A stretch of 64,000 nucleotides of DNA, taken from positions 143,491-207,490 of the forward strand of contig CAJNOL010000182.1 in NCBI GenBank assembly GCA_905250125.1. Reading direction: 5' to 3'. Source of the DNA: Rotaria sordida. Taxonomy: Eukaryota > Rotifera > Eurotatoria > Philodinida > Philodinidae. Made by a program: the position numbers and the translations under genes. The notes under the pieces are model-generated. The model was not told the DNA's origin and did no database searches. It saw only the letters and a list, made by a program, of their open reading frames with translations. This document shows, one piece after another, positions 31,208 to 43,445 of the stretch (positions are counted from its first letter, which is position 1; the number at the start of each line of letters is the position of its first letter).

Positions 31208-32757
31208 ATGTCTGAAGAACAAAATGATCAATATTTCATCCATTCTGATGTATTTTTATCAACAGAAGATAAAACAAATGATGGAAAATCTTTTAAAAAT
31301 TCTATTCAATTTTTTATCTTATTAAATGAGAAACATGAAGATATTACTATTGATGATGATGGTGATCCAGATTTATATCGTCCAGAACGTATTGATTTGA
31401 CTTTAGGTATATCTTTAGTTTACTTGAGATTTTCAAACATTAATTTTTTTGTGTCATAAATGATAATATGATGATGATGACGACCACAGATTTTGTTTAA
31501 ATATGTGGTATCATATAATAGATATGATTATATATGAATGCTTCAAGTTGTTATCTTAGATAATGTTGACAAGCGATGAAAGTGAAAAAGATCTCATGAT
31601 AATCATCTGAGATGTATCTATTCTTTGAAATTCGTTTATCTTTGGTCAATATTACATATAGGACTTATTTCTGAAGAGAAATGAATTCATAGACAAAAAG
31701 AAATGTTTATTCTTTCTTTGAATATTCATTTGATTTCTACTTACATTATCAATTTATTCAAAGTTGAAAGCAATTTTTTTTTTGTTTTTGAAAAAAATAA
31801 AAGCAACCAAGTCGACCAATACATATAAATAAAATAATTTTCTCCATTGAAATTAACAAATTTTTTTGTGAAATCAAATTATTAAATATATTCTTTTCTT
31901 AAATAGTTCATCGTAATGAAACAAATATATCTGAATGTGGATATCAATTATGGAATGGTGCTTTACTTCTTTGTGATTATATTTTAACAAATCAATTTCG
32001 ATTTTTAAATAAAACAATATTAGAATTAGGTGCTGGTATTGGTCTTTGTAGTCTAATTGCTAGTCGATATGTATTGAAAATTATTTGTACTGGTATATCA
32101 AAAACTTTTTTTTTCTTTTTTATTCATTAATCAATAAAAAAAAAATGATTTTATTTTTCATAGATTATGATAATGATTTATTAGAAGTTATTAAACAAAA
32201 TATTGAAATAAATGATGCTATATGTAAAAAAGAATGTATTGAAATACAAAAATTTGATTGGAAACAATTTAATTCGAATGAAATTGATAATCATATTGAA
32301 ATTATTCTTGTAGCTGATGGTAAAGAGTAAAATAAAAATCGTTGTTTTTCTATTTTTATAATTTATAGTTATTTATGATGATGATTTAACTGATGCATTA
32401 TTTAATGTATTTACAAAATTATTTCAAGATAAATTAAATCTTCATTCAATTTATATAACAATTGAAAAACGAATTAATTTTTACCTTGATACATTATCTA
32501 TTCAATGTCCAGCATATGAATATTTTCTTGAAAAATTAAATCAATTTAAAATTGATTTTCCATTATTAATTATAGAAGAAATTAATACAGATTTAAAATC
32601 TATAAAACAATGTACAACAATTTATAAACGAACAAAAGAATTAGTAAAAACAAAAAAAAAAATTCTTTCTTTTTTTGTTTTTTTTTATTTATTTAAATTC
32701 TTTTATTTATTTTAGGTTCTTTGGCATATTTATCATTCAGAAAGATATTCATCATAG
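31208..32757 (+). CDS. METTL22: METTL22-like protein-lysine methyltransferase
   Basis: SAM-dependent methyltransferase of the METTL21/22 (family 16) group; human METTL22 methylates the chaperone Kin17. Exons 31208-31406, 31907-32092, 32164-32319, 32369-32643 and 32716-32757 total 858 nt (285 aa). Motifs in order: LWNGALLLCDYIL, motif I LELGAGIGLCSLIAS (SAM binding), post-I ICTDYDNDLL, FDWKQF, and motif II-like VADVIYDDDLTDALF, which is specific to METTL22 within the family. Then ITIEKRINF and a C-terminal VLWHIYHSE. The acidic N-terminal segment (DDDGDPDLYRPERI) also fits. Its last 25 bp overlap the 3' end of the minus-strand gene next door. Intron 1 (31407-31906) is empty AT-rich sequence. 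Confidence 0.92.
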
Positions 32758-33251
32758 ACTGTATGTATTTTATCAAGAATATTTGAATTATTTGTATTTA
32801 AAATTTGTCGTGATGAAGTTTTTAATCGACTTGGTTTTGTTAATCTAAGACGTTGTAATAAAGGATCATCATCATCATCCTCAGATTCTTCATAAGTTAA
32901 AAATTTTTCTAATGAAATTATTGGTGATATAGACGAATGATCACCATGATCATATGTACAAAAATATGATTCAATTTGTACTTGTTTATTTGATTGAATA
33001 GATATATTCATTTGATTTTCTAATAATAATAAATGATTAATATGATTAATTAAATTTTCAAGTTCATCTCGTTTTTGTATTGTTATTGAATGTAACATTT
33101 TAGAACGACGTTTATAATGATTATATTCATTTCTAAGACGATTATATCGTTGTAGTGTTGTCATTAGAAATATAAGACTAGTTGAGAATGAGATTAAGTA
33201 ATATTTATATTCATAGAGAAATTGATTAATCATGTGAAACAAATATGACAA
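32733..33251 (-). CDS. Small single-pass membrane protein, 172 aa, unrecognised
   Basis: Intronless ORF. N-terminal residues about 16-33 form one hydrophobic segment (YYLISFSTSLIFLMTTL), followed by basic LRNEYNHYKRRSK and a predicted coiled coil (ELENLINHINHLLLLEN). Then come an acidic patch (EESEDDDDD) and a basic tail ending ILDKIHTVYDEYLSE. No Cys pairs and no catalytic motif. A cytoplasmic coiled coil behind an N-terminal anchor suggests an organelle-surface adaptor; the arrangement loosely recalls RMDN-type proteins, but no TPR repeats are present. It converges with METTL22 (25-bp coding overlap) and its start faces the glycosidase gene 87 bp away. Codon use matches neighbours, so I regard it as real. 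Confidence 0.7.
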   Translation of the reverse strand: MSYLFHMINQFLYEYKYYLISFSTSLIFLMTTLQRYNRLRNEYNHYKRRSKMLHSITIQKRDELENLINHINHLLLLENQMNISIQSNKQVQIESYFCTYDHGDHSSISPIISLEKFLTYEESEDDDDDPLLQRLRLTKPSRLKTSSRQILNTNNSNILDKIHTVYDEYLSE

Positions 33252-33337
33252 ATATCCATTTGTATTTTATTTTAAGAAAAAAAAAAGACAAAAATTTGCG
33301 CTATTTTTGTTTTGTTTTCATTTTGGCGCATTTTTAG
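33252..33337. promoter_or_regulatory. 86-bp bidirectional promoter candidate
   Basis: Separates the divergent starts of the 172-aa membrane protein (-) and the glycosidase (+). It contains two GCGC cores in a T-rich context (TTTGCGCTATT near 33296, TTTTGGCGCATTT near 33321). The second resembles an E2F-type TTTGGCGC site. The right end is TTTTTAG placed directly before the ATG at 33338, which looks like a 3' splice acceptor. Confidence 0.5.
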
Positions 33338-36300
33338 ATGAAATTTTCTTATTATTGGATATGGCATTTATTATTATTATTGATAAATATTGTTTCGTCA
33401 AGAGATTGGCTTATTGATAAAATAACTGATGTAACAACATTAAGAATAACACCATTAGGTACATTATTACTTTCAAATACATTAATTAGTCGAGAATTTT
33501 TACTTGATCCTGATTTTGCTACTATTGATTTTCGTGATTTACATACAACTAATTCAAGTTTATTACGATGTGTTAAACCTGAAGCAATTATAACACTTGA
33601 TGGTATTAAATATAATATTGGTGGTATTATGCCTAATACACAATGTGCTTATTTTAATCGTACTGAGTTTTGGAGAACTAAAACATTAGATACAACAGCA
33701 TTTCATTTTTCAACATATGAAGTTGGAATACCGAAAGCTCCTTTTAAATATACACCAAAACGATCTGCTCCAGCTGATATACAATGGCCACCAAAAGGTA
33801 TTCATTTAAGTATCTATTTCAAGGCGCCATACTATGCACCATTAGCACATAAATATGTCACTGTTGTTGTTAATTACGAAATGTATGATGGTATACCATT
33901 AATAGCAAAATGGCTCGATATAATCGATATAAGTGGTCGAGGTGACATTGATCTTTCTATTAATTCAGTTGAACTTCTTGCTGTTAATCAACCATGGTAT
34001 GACTAACATATATTAAGTTAATATAAAACAAAATCAGGTCTATTGGATTTCTTTTATGAAACATGATCTAAAAGCAATGTTGAAGTATAAGGATAAAAAT
34101 TTTGACTTCTCTTCCGCGTAGAGCCCGTCAGGTCCAAAAATTTTGAACCCGGCCGGACCCGATCCTGAATTGTACTCTTGATACTTAATGAAATTTTTTT
34201 TTAATTTGCACCTGATAACTCCCAGGAACACGCCCTTAACAGTTCTGAAGCAATCTCGATCATGATCTTATAAGAATCAACTTATAATTGACTCCTTCTT
34301 TCAGAGTAGCACCTATGAAGTCAGATCCGGACCCGATAGGGTCTACTTGCGTCCGATAGATCGTATATCAATAAAATCTCATTATAATAATTTCTGTAAG
34401 ATTAAGTAAAAACGATAGTGAAGAAATGTGTCTCAAAATTAGATAGAATAAAACAATCTTCCTTTGATTAGCAATAGAAGTTATATTGTGTTTCACATTT
34501 TCTTTTATCCTACAGGAATTTTGCACTAATAGTTTTCTCCTTTCATAGGTCTCCTTTTGGCCATTCATGGTTATATATTGAAGATGATCAACCTCCTGGT
34601 CATGGTACTAATGTATTATGGACATATGATGTAGAAGTTAATACAATACCAGGTTCATTTCCACCTTTAGTTAATTGTACATATCAAACTGATCATGAAA
34701 TAGTTGTTCCACTTGTAACACAATTAACATCATTTCGTGTTCATGAACTTGTTGTTGGTTCATCAGATGAAGAACGTAGTGCTTTATCAAAACATCGTCT
34801 TATACGTTTATTAGCACCACATACACAAGAAAATCCAATATTTTTTCATATGATTAATGCAAGTTCATCAGCAGTTCGTGCAGTAATTGATCAAATGGCT
34901 GAAGTTGGTTTTGAAATGCTTATTTATTCATTTGGTTCTGGTTTTGATATGGAATCTGATGATGAAAAATATATAGAACAAATAACAAGTGATATTGCTT
35001 ATGCAAATAGTAAAGGTATTGAAGTTGGTGGTTATGATTTAATTGCATTAACACGTCAAGTTCGACCAGATTGGATGGCAATTGATCCAAGTACAGGTAA
35101 ACCACGTGATAGTGTATGTTTTGCATCTGGTTGGTATGATTATTTATTAAATCGTACATTAACATTTATGGATCGTACTGGTTTAATTATGGTTGAAACT
35201 GATGGTCCATATGGTGGTTATTCATGTGCATCAACAACTCATGCTCATCATCGTAATAATGATGATAGTGTATATCGACAAAATATACTACAAGCAAATT
35301 ATTTTAAAATACTTCGTGAACGTACGGTTTATATAAATCAACCAGATTATTATTTTTATCAAGGTGGTTCAAAAACAGGTATGGGTTATAATGAAGAACA
35401 ATATTCATTACCACGTTGGATGGATATTAGTGTTTCGAGGTGAGATGATGAAAAATTTTTGAATGAATTTTTGATTTTTAGTTTTTGTGTAGACAAGGAA
35501 TGTTTGATGATACGTATCAACGAATTCCAACAGTCGGTTGGATGTTTGTACCATTAACTGTTTATCATGGTGGTGGTGCTGCAGCACAATTTGAACCACT
35601 TGTTGCACATCAAATTGAATATGAATGGGCTTTGGCTCAATATTTAGGTTTGATTTTTTTAAAATTTTGTCAAACACGATTTAAGCGAAATGCTGAAGTA
35701 TAAGGATAAAAATTTAGACCTCCTCTCACAGTTGTGTGACAGACATCATGAAGAGACCAAGATCGACTGTGATGGATATAAACGCGAGATTAAAGTCCAC
35801 TGCAGGATTAATATGATAGTTGTACTTTATTTTGCTTTCACTGCAAAATAATTGCGATTAATATCTTTCATCATTGACATGCATTAACAATAAGTAGAAA
35901 TTCATAAATCGAAATATATATTGATTAATCTTCTCGTTTACAAAATCAATAACTCCATCATGTTTCAAATTTTAATTGCACAAGAATTGTGCTAATAATT
36001 TTTTTTTTCTAAATGATAATAATAGGTGCGGGTGTTGCTGCTTGTTATCGAGGTTTTCGTCTATATGATACGAATGAAACAAAAGCATTAGTTACAAAAT
36101 GGGTTAATTTTTATAAAAAATATCGTTCAATTTTAATTCGTGATATTATTCATGTAAGATATCAAAATTTTTCTTTTTTTTTGTTTGAATTTTTTGCATA
36201 TTAAACAATAAAATAGATTCGTCGAGCTGATATGCAATCTATTGATAGTTATATGCATATTAATCCATATTCAAATGATATTAAAGGTATATTATTTTAT

Positions 36301-36545
36301 TTTTTTGATTATGATTGTTAATTTTGAAAATATTTTGATTAGGTCTTATAATGGTATTTAATCCAACATCGGAGCCAGTTGATACAAATTTACCAGTTCC
36401 TTTGTATTATACAGGTTTAAGTGATATAGCACAAGTATCAGAACAAGAAGATAGTTGGGTATTTTATACATTAGCTCGAGATTATCATATTGATTTACCT
36501 ATTGTACTACCACCATTGGGAATAACATGGTTCCTAATTAGATGA
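33338..36545 (+). CDS. Secreted alpha-galactosidase-like glycoside hydrolase
   Basis: Six exons, 33338-33996, 34549-35439, 35493-35647, 36026-36153, 36217-36286 and 36343-36545, total 2106 nt (701 aa). Residues 1-21 are a signal peptide (WIWHLLLLLINIVSS). The N-terminal 300 residues look like a beta-sandwich domain. The middle resembles a (beta/alpha)8 barrel of the melibiase (GH36-like) clan: FEMLIYSFGSGF, KGIEVGGYDLIA, GLIMVETDGPYGGYSCAST with an Asp in a nucleophile-like place, then WDI-like and gate segments. The C-terminus (MVFNPTSEPVD..LPLYYTGL) fits a terminal beta domain. Several N-glycosylation sites fit secretion. I infer galactoside hydrolysis from fold-level resemblance only; exact GH family and substrate are open. 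Such enzymes are patchy in animals, so transfer is possible, but the gene now has five host-style introns. Confidence 0.8.
34081..34114 (+). repeat. Repeat shared by two introns of the glycosidase gene (copy 1, intron 1)
   Basis: TGAAGTATAAGGATAAAAAT and the next 14 bases closely match 35694-35726 in intron 3. The end of this intron (AATTTTGCACTAATAG near 34516-34532) also resembles the end of intron 3. The sequence between is unrelated and unusually GC-rich here (GGACCCGATC near 34154, repeated near 34330). Confidence 0.6.
35694..35726 (+). repeat. Repeat shared by two introns of the glycosidase gene (copy 2, intron 3)
   Basis: Matches 34081-34114 at most positions. With the similar 3' ends (AATTGTGCTAATAATT near 35985-36000), it suggests both introns were enlarged by related insertions. 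Confidence 0.6.
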
Positions 36546-37990
36546 ACACAAAAAAAAGGAATTTATTAATAAGTAATCGTAATTCAAGTTATTTTTTATA
36601 TGTAATTATTCATATCGCTGTGATGTTTATATTGTGATTGAAATAATAAAAACAAAGTTTTTTTTTTGTCTTATTTTAAAATCTTTATTCGTTGCTTTCT
36701 TTGCTTATCAGAATAAAATTCTTAGGAAGTTTATTTTAAAAAATAGTTAAAATTTATGATTGTTCAATTATTTAGATTTAATTTTTTAAAACAATAATGT
36801 TAGTATTATCATCTCATTCATATATGTTTAACCTAATTTTTTGCAATCAAAAAAAGGAGTCAACCGGTTATTTTCTTATAAAAAAATCTTGAGCGTCTAT
36901 GATTAGTGATATTTATGTTTTCTTGACGAACTGATTTTCTCAAAATTTTAAATCTTCAACATAATAGAATTGAAACAATACATATTTAAAAAAACAAATC
37001 ATTTTTAATCTTTTGTTGTTTCTTAGTCAACGGTAATTAATGAAGATTGATCATTAGTATCAAGTACATGGATTTCAAACGATCAGAAAATTTTTTAGAT
37101 AGGCAAATTCATTATTAGAAAGACGAATCTAAACTAATTACATAGATATCTATTTTTCATTGAAGAAAATGTTTATTTTTATATAAATAAAGTCTTTTGG
37201 AATTTCAAAATGCAATTGAAATTTTGTTCGATTTTAGCATAGAATTATTTTATATGAAGAAAAAATATCATAATGTAGTTTGTAAGAAAACAAAAAGAAA
37301 TATTTTTTTCAAATAAAGCCTTCTCTTCATTGTCACCATGCAGTCTTTCAGTTAGACTGTTAGAAACGAGAGAGAAAAACATAATTTTATTAATTTTAGT
37401 GAAAAACATAGTGATGAAGATAACTTTGCAAGTAGCTACTACTATAGAGATATGAAGGAAAAGAAACATTGAAGAAAAAAAACAAGGAATAATTAATGAG
37501 TATGTATTTAACAATATTATATAAAACGACGGCAGAATTCGTTTAACTTAACACGAAGAAGAAAGCCGAAGATTTTTTTAAAAACAAATCTGCTATGACT
37601 TATTGATGGGGAAGGTATTGTCTATAGATTAAAACGCTTCGTTATTCTGTTGCTATAAAAACTGATATTTTGGTTTATCATATAGATCACCAAAAGTTTT
37701 ATTATTTCTTATATGCCGATTGACAGTTTTAATTTATCAATTTCTTGGCCTATTGAACATACAAATCTAAATGAATAAAGAACTAGAAGAAAAAAAAAAT
37801 TTTCCAGACAAACTTTTCAAACCTATCTGTTAATATTACGTGGTATCAGCAACAATTTGAATCTAAATATTGATTCGTTCGATTTTGAAACTTTCAAAAA
37901 ATTTGATTTTATACACGAATTTTTTCTTCAATCATATTATGAAATTATTTTTCAAGAAGAAACCTACAATATGCTTTAAATTGAATATTT
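36546..37990. other. Intergenic, AT-rich
   Basis: 3' UTR of the glycosidase (AATAAA near 36645), then sequence with no supported gene. The minus-strand ORF near 37245-37514 is low-complexity and has no splice context. Confidence 0.5.
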
Positions 37991-38634
37991 CTTACGAGGA
38001 AGTCTCCCAAGTGATTAATCAGTTTTAACTCGGGACTATGTGCATCATGTAGATTCTAGTAAGTTATGGATATCATGAAAAAAGTTCGCGCCAATGACTT
38101 ATTGCTACTGGGATACTGCATTTTTTACGGTATTCTTTTAAATCAATATTGTGATCCCATCAGAAGTATGAGAAAAACTGATTCTTGAATTGCGATTTGA
38201 AACTTTGCACAGAAACGGACCTTAATCAGAATGGTTTATTGTATAAGTTTTAAACCTCTTGATTTGCTTCTATTCTGAAATAAGAAGATCAAATCTGTTG
38301 GCGTATATGAACAATATAAAAGACACACTTTTATCATTCGTTATATTTTATAACAGAAACAACGAAAAGATCTTAAACTTTCACTATAAATTATTTTCAT
38401 TAAGATTTGTCTCTAGATAAAGTTTCAAATCAAATTCGAAAATTAGTTTTTCTCATGTTTCTGAGACAGACTATGGCATTGACTTAAAAAATACCGTAAA
38501 AATGAAGTATCTCGGCAGCAATAAGTCAATGAACCAAATTCTTTTTACAGTATTCATAATTCATTAGAATATACGTGATACACATAGTACTGACTCAAAA
38601 ACGATTAATCAGTTAGGAGATTTACCTCGTTAGG
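37991..38634. repeat. Foldback element 4a (family shared with 62.8 kb)
   Basis: Imperfect palindrome of about 640 bp. The left arm (from TTACGAGG at 37992) and right arm (ending CCTCGTTA at about 38632) match in reverse along about 250-300 bp: GATTAATC, AATAAGTCA/TGACTTATT, TTACGGTATT/AATACCGTAA, GAGAAAAACT/AGTTTTTCTC. Phrases such as GGGACTATGTGCATCAT recur at 62755-63404. No ORF. Confidence 0.87.
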
Positions 38635-38819
38635 TATAAAGATTGCTATTCTTTGTTGTAATACGAATAAGACAGAAATATTCAACCAGTAAAAAATGTT
38701 AAGAACCAATATGGTGTTCAAACCAAAATTATGATCGAAAGGCTCTATTGTTTCTCATCCGACATAAGCATACCATAAGAAATTACGATGAGATGCACTA
38801 TGAGTTTCAATGAAAAGAT

Positions 38820-39470
38820 TAAAGCAAACTTAAATTGGTATATTGTGAAGAATTGCACGAAAAATTGAAATTTTTTCAAGAAATCGAAGATCAACCTCTA
38901 AGCATTTTTCGTGATACTATACACGATAACGCTCATCATCGATTCAATGATCGCACTAATAAATGTTGTTTGTAGTAGCTAATCGTGTATCTGTATTTGA
39001 TTATCATTCATCTGTTACTTCAGTTGTCTATAACCGACCATTGATTAGAACAGCTGTTGTAAAATCAAATATGATAAATGTCAATCAAATGTCTCTTGAA
39101 TAAACCTCAACTCTGAAACGTACATCTATTGTAAAAACAATCAAAGTAACAACAAGACATCAAACAACATTTTTGAATAAAAACATCTTGACGAAGCTGA
39201 AACTAACTTATTGACTAATACAACAGTTTCAGCAATTGAACCATTCGTATCGATAAGTCATATTTCACATAGCTCACTTCGATATATTTTAATCGCAATT
39301 GATCATTTTCAGATGGCAAATGATCATTTTCAGATGGCAAATGATCAGTCATGCGATATTAATATTAACCAAACTGTAGTCAAACACTCACTAGCAATTA
39401 AGAAAAAAAGAAACGAAGGGGAAAAAGGCAACGCAACATGTGTACCCATAACTCAAGATCTTCATTAGTC
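38820..39470 (+). pseudogene. Decayed coding remnant of unknown family
   Basis: Three successive open stretches in different frames, broken by stops and shifts: EELHEKLKFFQEIEDQPLSI (about 38850-38970), then VANRVSVFDYHSSVTSVVYN continuing past an in-frame TAA near 39100, then a last stretch near 39211-39468 with a 20-bp tandem duplication (GATCATTTTCAGATGGCAAA). The amino-acid composition is coding-like, but I recognise no domain. It lies between two mobile elements. Confidence 0.35.
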
Positions 39471-39494
39471 AACACAAGACGCAAATAGTATGTA

Positions 39495-39921
39495 CAGTCG
39501 TGGACAAAATTAGCTGCTCCTTCATGAAATGCTACTATTATTGATGATATTGAGCTGATATTTGGATACATGCGTGCGACAATAAACTCTGATCGCAAAC
39601 ATCAGCTCATTCTCCGTCCGTTCACATGTACTGGAGTTATGATCAGATTCACTATTTAAGAGCCTGCTAATTGGCAAGATCTTGACTATGTGTCACAGGT
39701 TTTGATAATAATAGAGTAGACATAACAAACTATCTCTAGCGCTAGAATAACACAGCAGTAGCTTGTGGAATAGTAAAATAATAAACAAAAACTTTCTTGA
39801 GTGTATATTTCCCCTGAATATGTTTTCCGTAAGAGGAAGAGGATGCGTAAATCAAGCCCAGCTCAATATCATAAAGAACGATAGCATTTCATGGGAGAAC
39901 AGCTACTTTTGTCCCAGACTG
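39495..39921. mobile_element. Non-autonomous Tc1/mariner-like element
   Basis: 427 bp with inverted ends: CAGTCGTGGACAAAATTAGC on the left, and the right end reversed starts CAGTCTGGGACAAAAGTAGC. Each is flanked by TA (39493-39494, 39922-39923), the Tc1/mariner target duplication. No transposase frame fits inside 427 bp, so it is a deletion derivative or MITE. Confidence 0.87.
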
Positions 39922-40431
39922 TAAATCATATGTTTGGCATTTAATAATCAAATTTATTTTTGGATAATTTTTATAAAGATTCATTTGTTTTCGAACGACA
40001 ATCATAGATAATATTTCTGTACAACTCAATTATTTCATTCAAAATCCATTGCACATAATCATAATGAAGAAATTCTTAGTTGAATATAATAGAGAACTTT
40101 TTCGATTTTATATTTGTAAAAATATCAAATTGTTTGTAGTGTTCTGTTTTATTTATCTTATAGTATGCACATTAATACATAAACATTCAATGATAAAGAA
40201 GAAAAAAAATACACATCAAAAAATACAAATAAGACATAGAATGATTCTATGTTAATCATCATGGCTAATTTCAATATCAAAAGATGAAAAATAAATAAAT
40301 ATATAGAAGCTCATGATTTCATATTAACATTTGTTCAGTTGAAGTAAAAAGATAATCAATAAAATAATAATATTTGTCCCAAGATTCAAGCATTCATACA
40401 ATAGCAAATCTGTTATTCATAACTATTTATT

Positions 40432-40462
<31 letters not shown>

Positions 40463-40486
40463 AACACGATGCACATAATTTATTAC

Positions 40487-42105
40487 TTAAGCTAAATAAA
40501 TCTTATTAATAAGTTTTATTGATGATCGACAGATAGGACCTAATACAAAATATATTTCAATAAATAAAATAAAAAAATTCTTCTAGAAAATTTATTTGAT
40601 ACTTACATTGTTTTGTTCCATGTTCAATTAATTCTTTGGCACATAGATAACATAAACAAATATGTCCACAAGGAATAAGTACTGTATCTCGTACATGATC
40701 AAAACATATAGTACAATCTTGACTTAATTTAGCATCACATTCATTTTTAATATTATTATTATTTATTGAAGTTAATTCTTGATTTGATTTCGTTGTATCA
40801 TTTTTATTATTTATTTCTTGTAACGAACGATATCTATCAAGATTTTTTATATAACCTATAGAACGTATAGCTACAATATCACCTTTAAATATAAGAAATG
40901 GATAATAAATAAGATTTGAATCAACATGAATAAAATCTTTTAATTTAGAATTATTATGTGAATATTCAATAATACCATCTTGATTAAATGTAAATAAAAA
41001 TTCATCATTACGATCAATTGTTGTTTTATTACCTAATTTAAAATCTTGTAAAATCCAAAATTCTGAACGATCATTAATGTTTTCAATATCAAGTGGTAAA
41101 TCATTTGTACGTAATAAATTTTGTGTATTACAATTTGTTAAACCGAATTGTATATGTGATGGTAATAAATTTGAAGTTGTTGTTGTTGTTGTTGTTGTTC
41201 GTAAACGAGATTCATTTGATGGTATTATACTTAATATTTGAATTAATAAACCTGAATTAATTATTAATGGTTCAGAAAAAAATACGACACCATCACAAGC
41301 TTTTGTATTATCATATATAACTATTGATTGATTAGGTAATACATTTGATGATGATAAAAAAAATGATATGGATGAACTATGTACAGATAAAAATGTCAAT
41401 GGACTAAGATCATTACAAATATCTTTAAAAAATGATGTTGTAGTTGTTATATTTATATTACGAAGTTGATCATTAATTGATCCAGAACGTTTTTGATAAT
41501 CATCAACAAGTTCAATACTTATACAATTACCATAAATATCTAATAAAGCCCACAGTGGTTCTTGAACAAAAATTCCTAAAAATTTATTTTAGAAAAAGAA
41601 AAAAAAAGAAATTCTTTTGTTTTTTTTTGTATAATGAATACACACCGGTAAGAAGTGAAATTTCACCAGTAGGTGTATTAAGAAATAGTTCACCATTATC
41701 ATCAACATAAAAATAAGTTAATTTATTTGTTCCATCGAAACAATTTTCTGGTACACATTTAGCCCAATAACCTAGAAGAAGAAGAAGAAATATAATTATT
41801 CAATTCTTTATTATAAAAAATAACTAACCAGGTCGACAAGTCAAATCTGGACATGCATGACGAGGTAATGCTGTTGATGTTCGATGAGTATTAGGATCAC
41901 ATGTTGTTACACCAAGACGAAGAAAACCTGTCCATTGTATACTTTTACTAAGAAGACGAACATAAACTTTTTCACGTATTTGAATTGTTCGATTACTGAA
42001 ACAGATTCCTTTACAAAAACTATCAACACGTTTTGCTACGGTATTATTTCGTGATAATTTAATATGTTCACCATGAACTGGATGAAATTGTAGAGGTGTA
42101 TTCAT
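40487..42105 (-). CDS. Neuralized-like protein: NHR domains plus C-terminal RING (E3 ubiquitin ligase)
   Basis: Neuralized-type E3 ligases bind partners such as Notch ligands through NHR domains and ubiquitinate with a RING. Minus-strand exons 41829-42105, 41646-41771, 40607-41575 and 40487-40539 total 1425 nt (474 aa). NHR 1 starts at residue 4: LQFHPVHGEHIKLSRNN, with GFLRLGVTTCDP, YWAKCVPENCFDG and GEISLLTGIFVQEPLWALLD. The second half (residues about 170-390) has a weaker NHR-like layout (HIQFGLTNCN..FWILQDF..GIIEYSHNN..PFLIFKGD). The RING is canonical: CTICFDHVRDTVLIPCGHICLCYLC..CPICR, its last Cys pair carried by the 53-bp final exon. Residues between the second NHR and RING are Asn/Ser-rich. 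A divergent relative lies at 53.7 kb, oriented away from this gene. Confidence 0.93.
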
Positions 42106-43417
42106 TATTATCGAATTGATAGATGGAATTATTTATGAAAGTTAATACAGGAAGAGTGAACCAAAAAAGAAAAAATAAATAAGAAAAATTGTTGTAAGAA
42201 AAAGTAATGACTATGTTTATCTTATTTAAAAACAGAAAAGGACAACTATCACCATTGATTGAAGATTTACAAAAGATGTCGCATGTTCACATACAAATGT
42301 TAATGAAATCAGTCAATTAGATGTTCAATTTTTAATCGCTATCTTAAAAATTATAAGATTTTTACAAATATTAATTCGAGTATAGAAAATGATGTACAAA
42401 ACAAAAAAACATTAAAAAAAGTTAACCAATTTCCAGAGATAAGATTATTCAAGAGCTAAAGCTTAGTTTTTAGCAATTAGAATGTACAAATATAATTTCG
42501 TTTAGACTGCATAGAAATGATAGAGCAAATAGTTCTCTACAAAATAAGACGTCTCTGAGTTGAGTACGATGATTTTTTTTTTGGTCGAGATACAACAATC
42601 TTGTGAAAGACATCCTAACATAGTTTCTGTTGCTATTTCCTGTGGAAAAGCCTACGTATGTGTGTAAGATTAGCACTATAGTCGACTTTTTTCTGTCCAA
42701 ATTCCCTCTGATACTGGTGTTAGTATTCTACTTGGTTTAGTTCGGTACAAAATTGAAGTCTCAATTGATCAGTACTTGTTTCAATGAGCATCATCAAACA
42801 AACATTGGAGATTTCGATGGAAATACTGAGTTTTTTTGTTCAATCTTTCAGCATTCTTTGCTAACAATTGCTCTTAGAAAAATATTTTAGCATTATTAAA
42901 CATGATTCGAGCAACATTTCACAAGGACTTTATGTTTTAGGAAGGAAAATATGATCAGGATGATGATGCCAAAGGTTTTCAATACTATTGATATATTAAT
43001 AGGAGTTGATTACAAGTTTTGTTCCAGTGTGAAATCAAAGAGCTCATGTTCAGGTCTAGTAGATGCGACATTGACTATTTAAATGATTAGCAAATGTATT
43101 CAAAAAAAATTCGTAGATTAATGTGTTTTTGTGATATTCGAATTGTCAAGTGTTGAAGTGGAATTCGCATTGTATTTTTTCTAGTTTCAAACAAATCTTA
43201 CAAAGTGATAGATCGTTTTTGAGATGAGTCTTACTTCATGAAGTAGGCTATTTTGAGACTAAAGAAAGCCTGAAAGCAAAGGTATTTATTAAGTTTTCTT
43301 CTTGAGTTATGGCCAGTGAAGTGAGTTTTTCAGCTAAATACTATGATCCTGCTAAGATCATCATCTAAATTGATTTTTGAGTTCAATTTTTGCAAAAATA
43401 AAATTCTTCAGAGAACT
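42106..43417. other. Upstream region of the minus-strand NHR/RING gene
   Basis: AT-rich and without a supported ORF. It presumably holds the promoter of the 42.1 kb gene and ends at the composite foldback element. Confidence 0.5.
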
Positions 43418-43445
43418 ACGTAGGTGAAGTTAGCACCATATTCGA

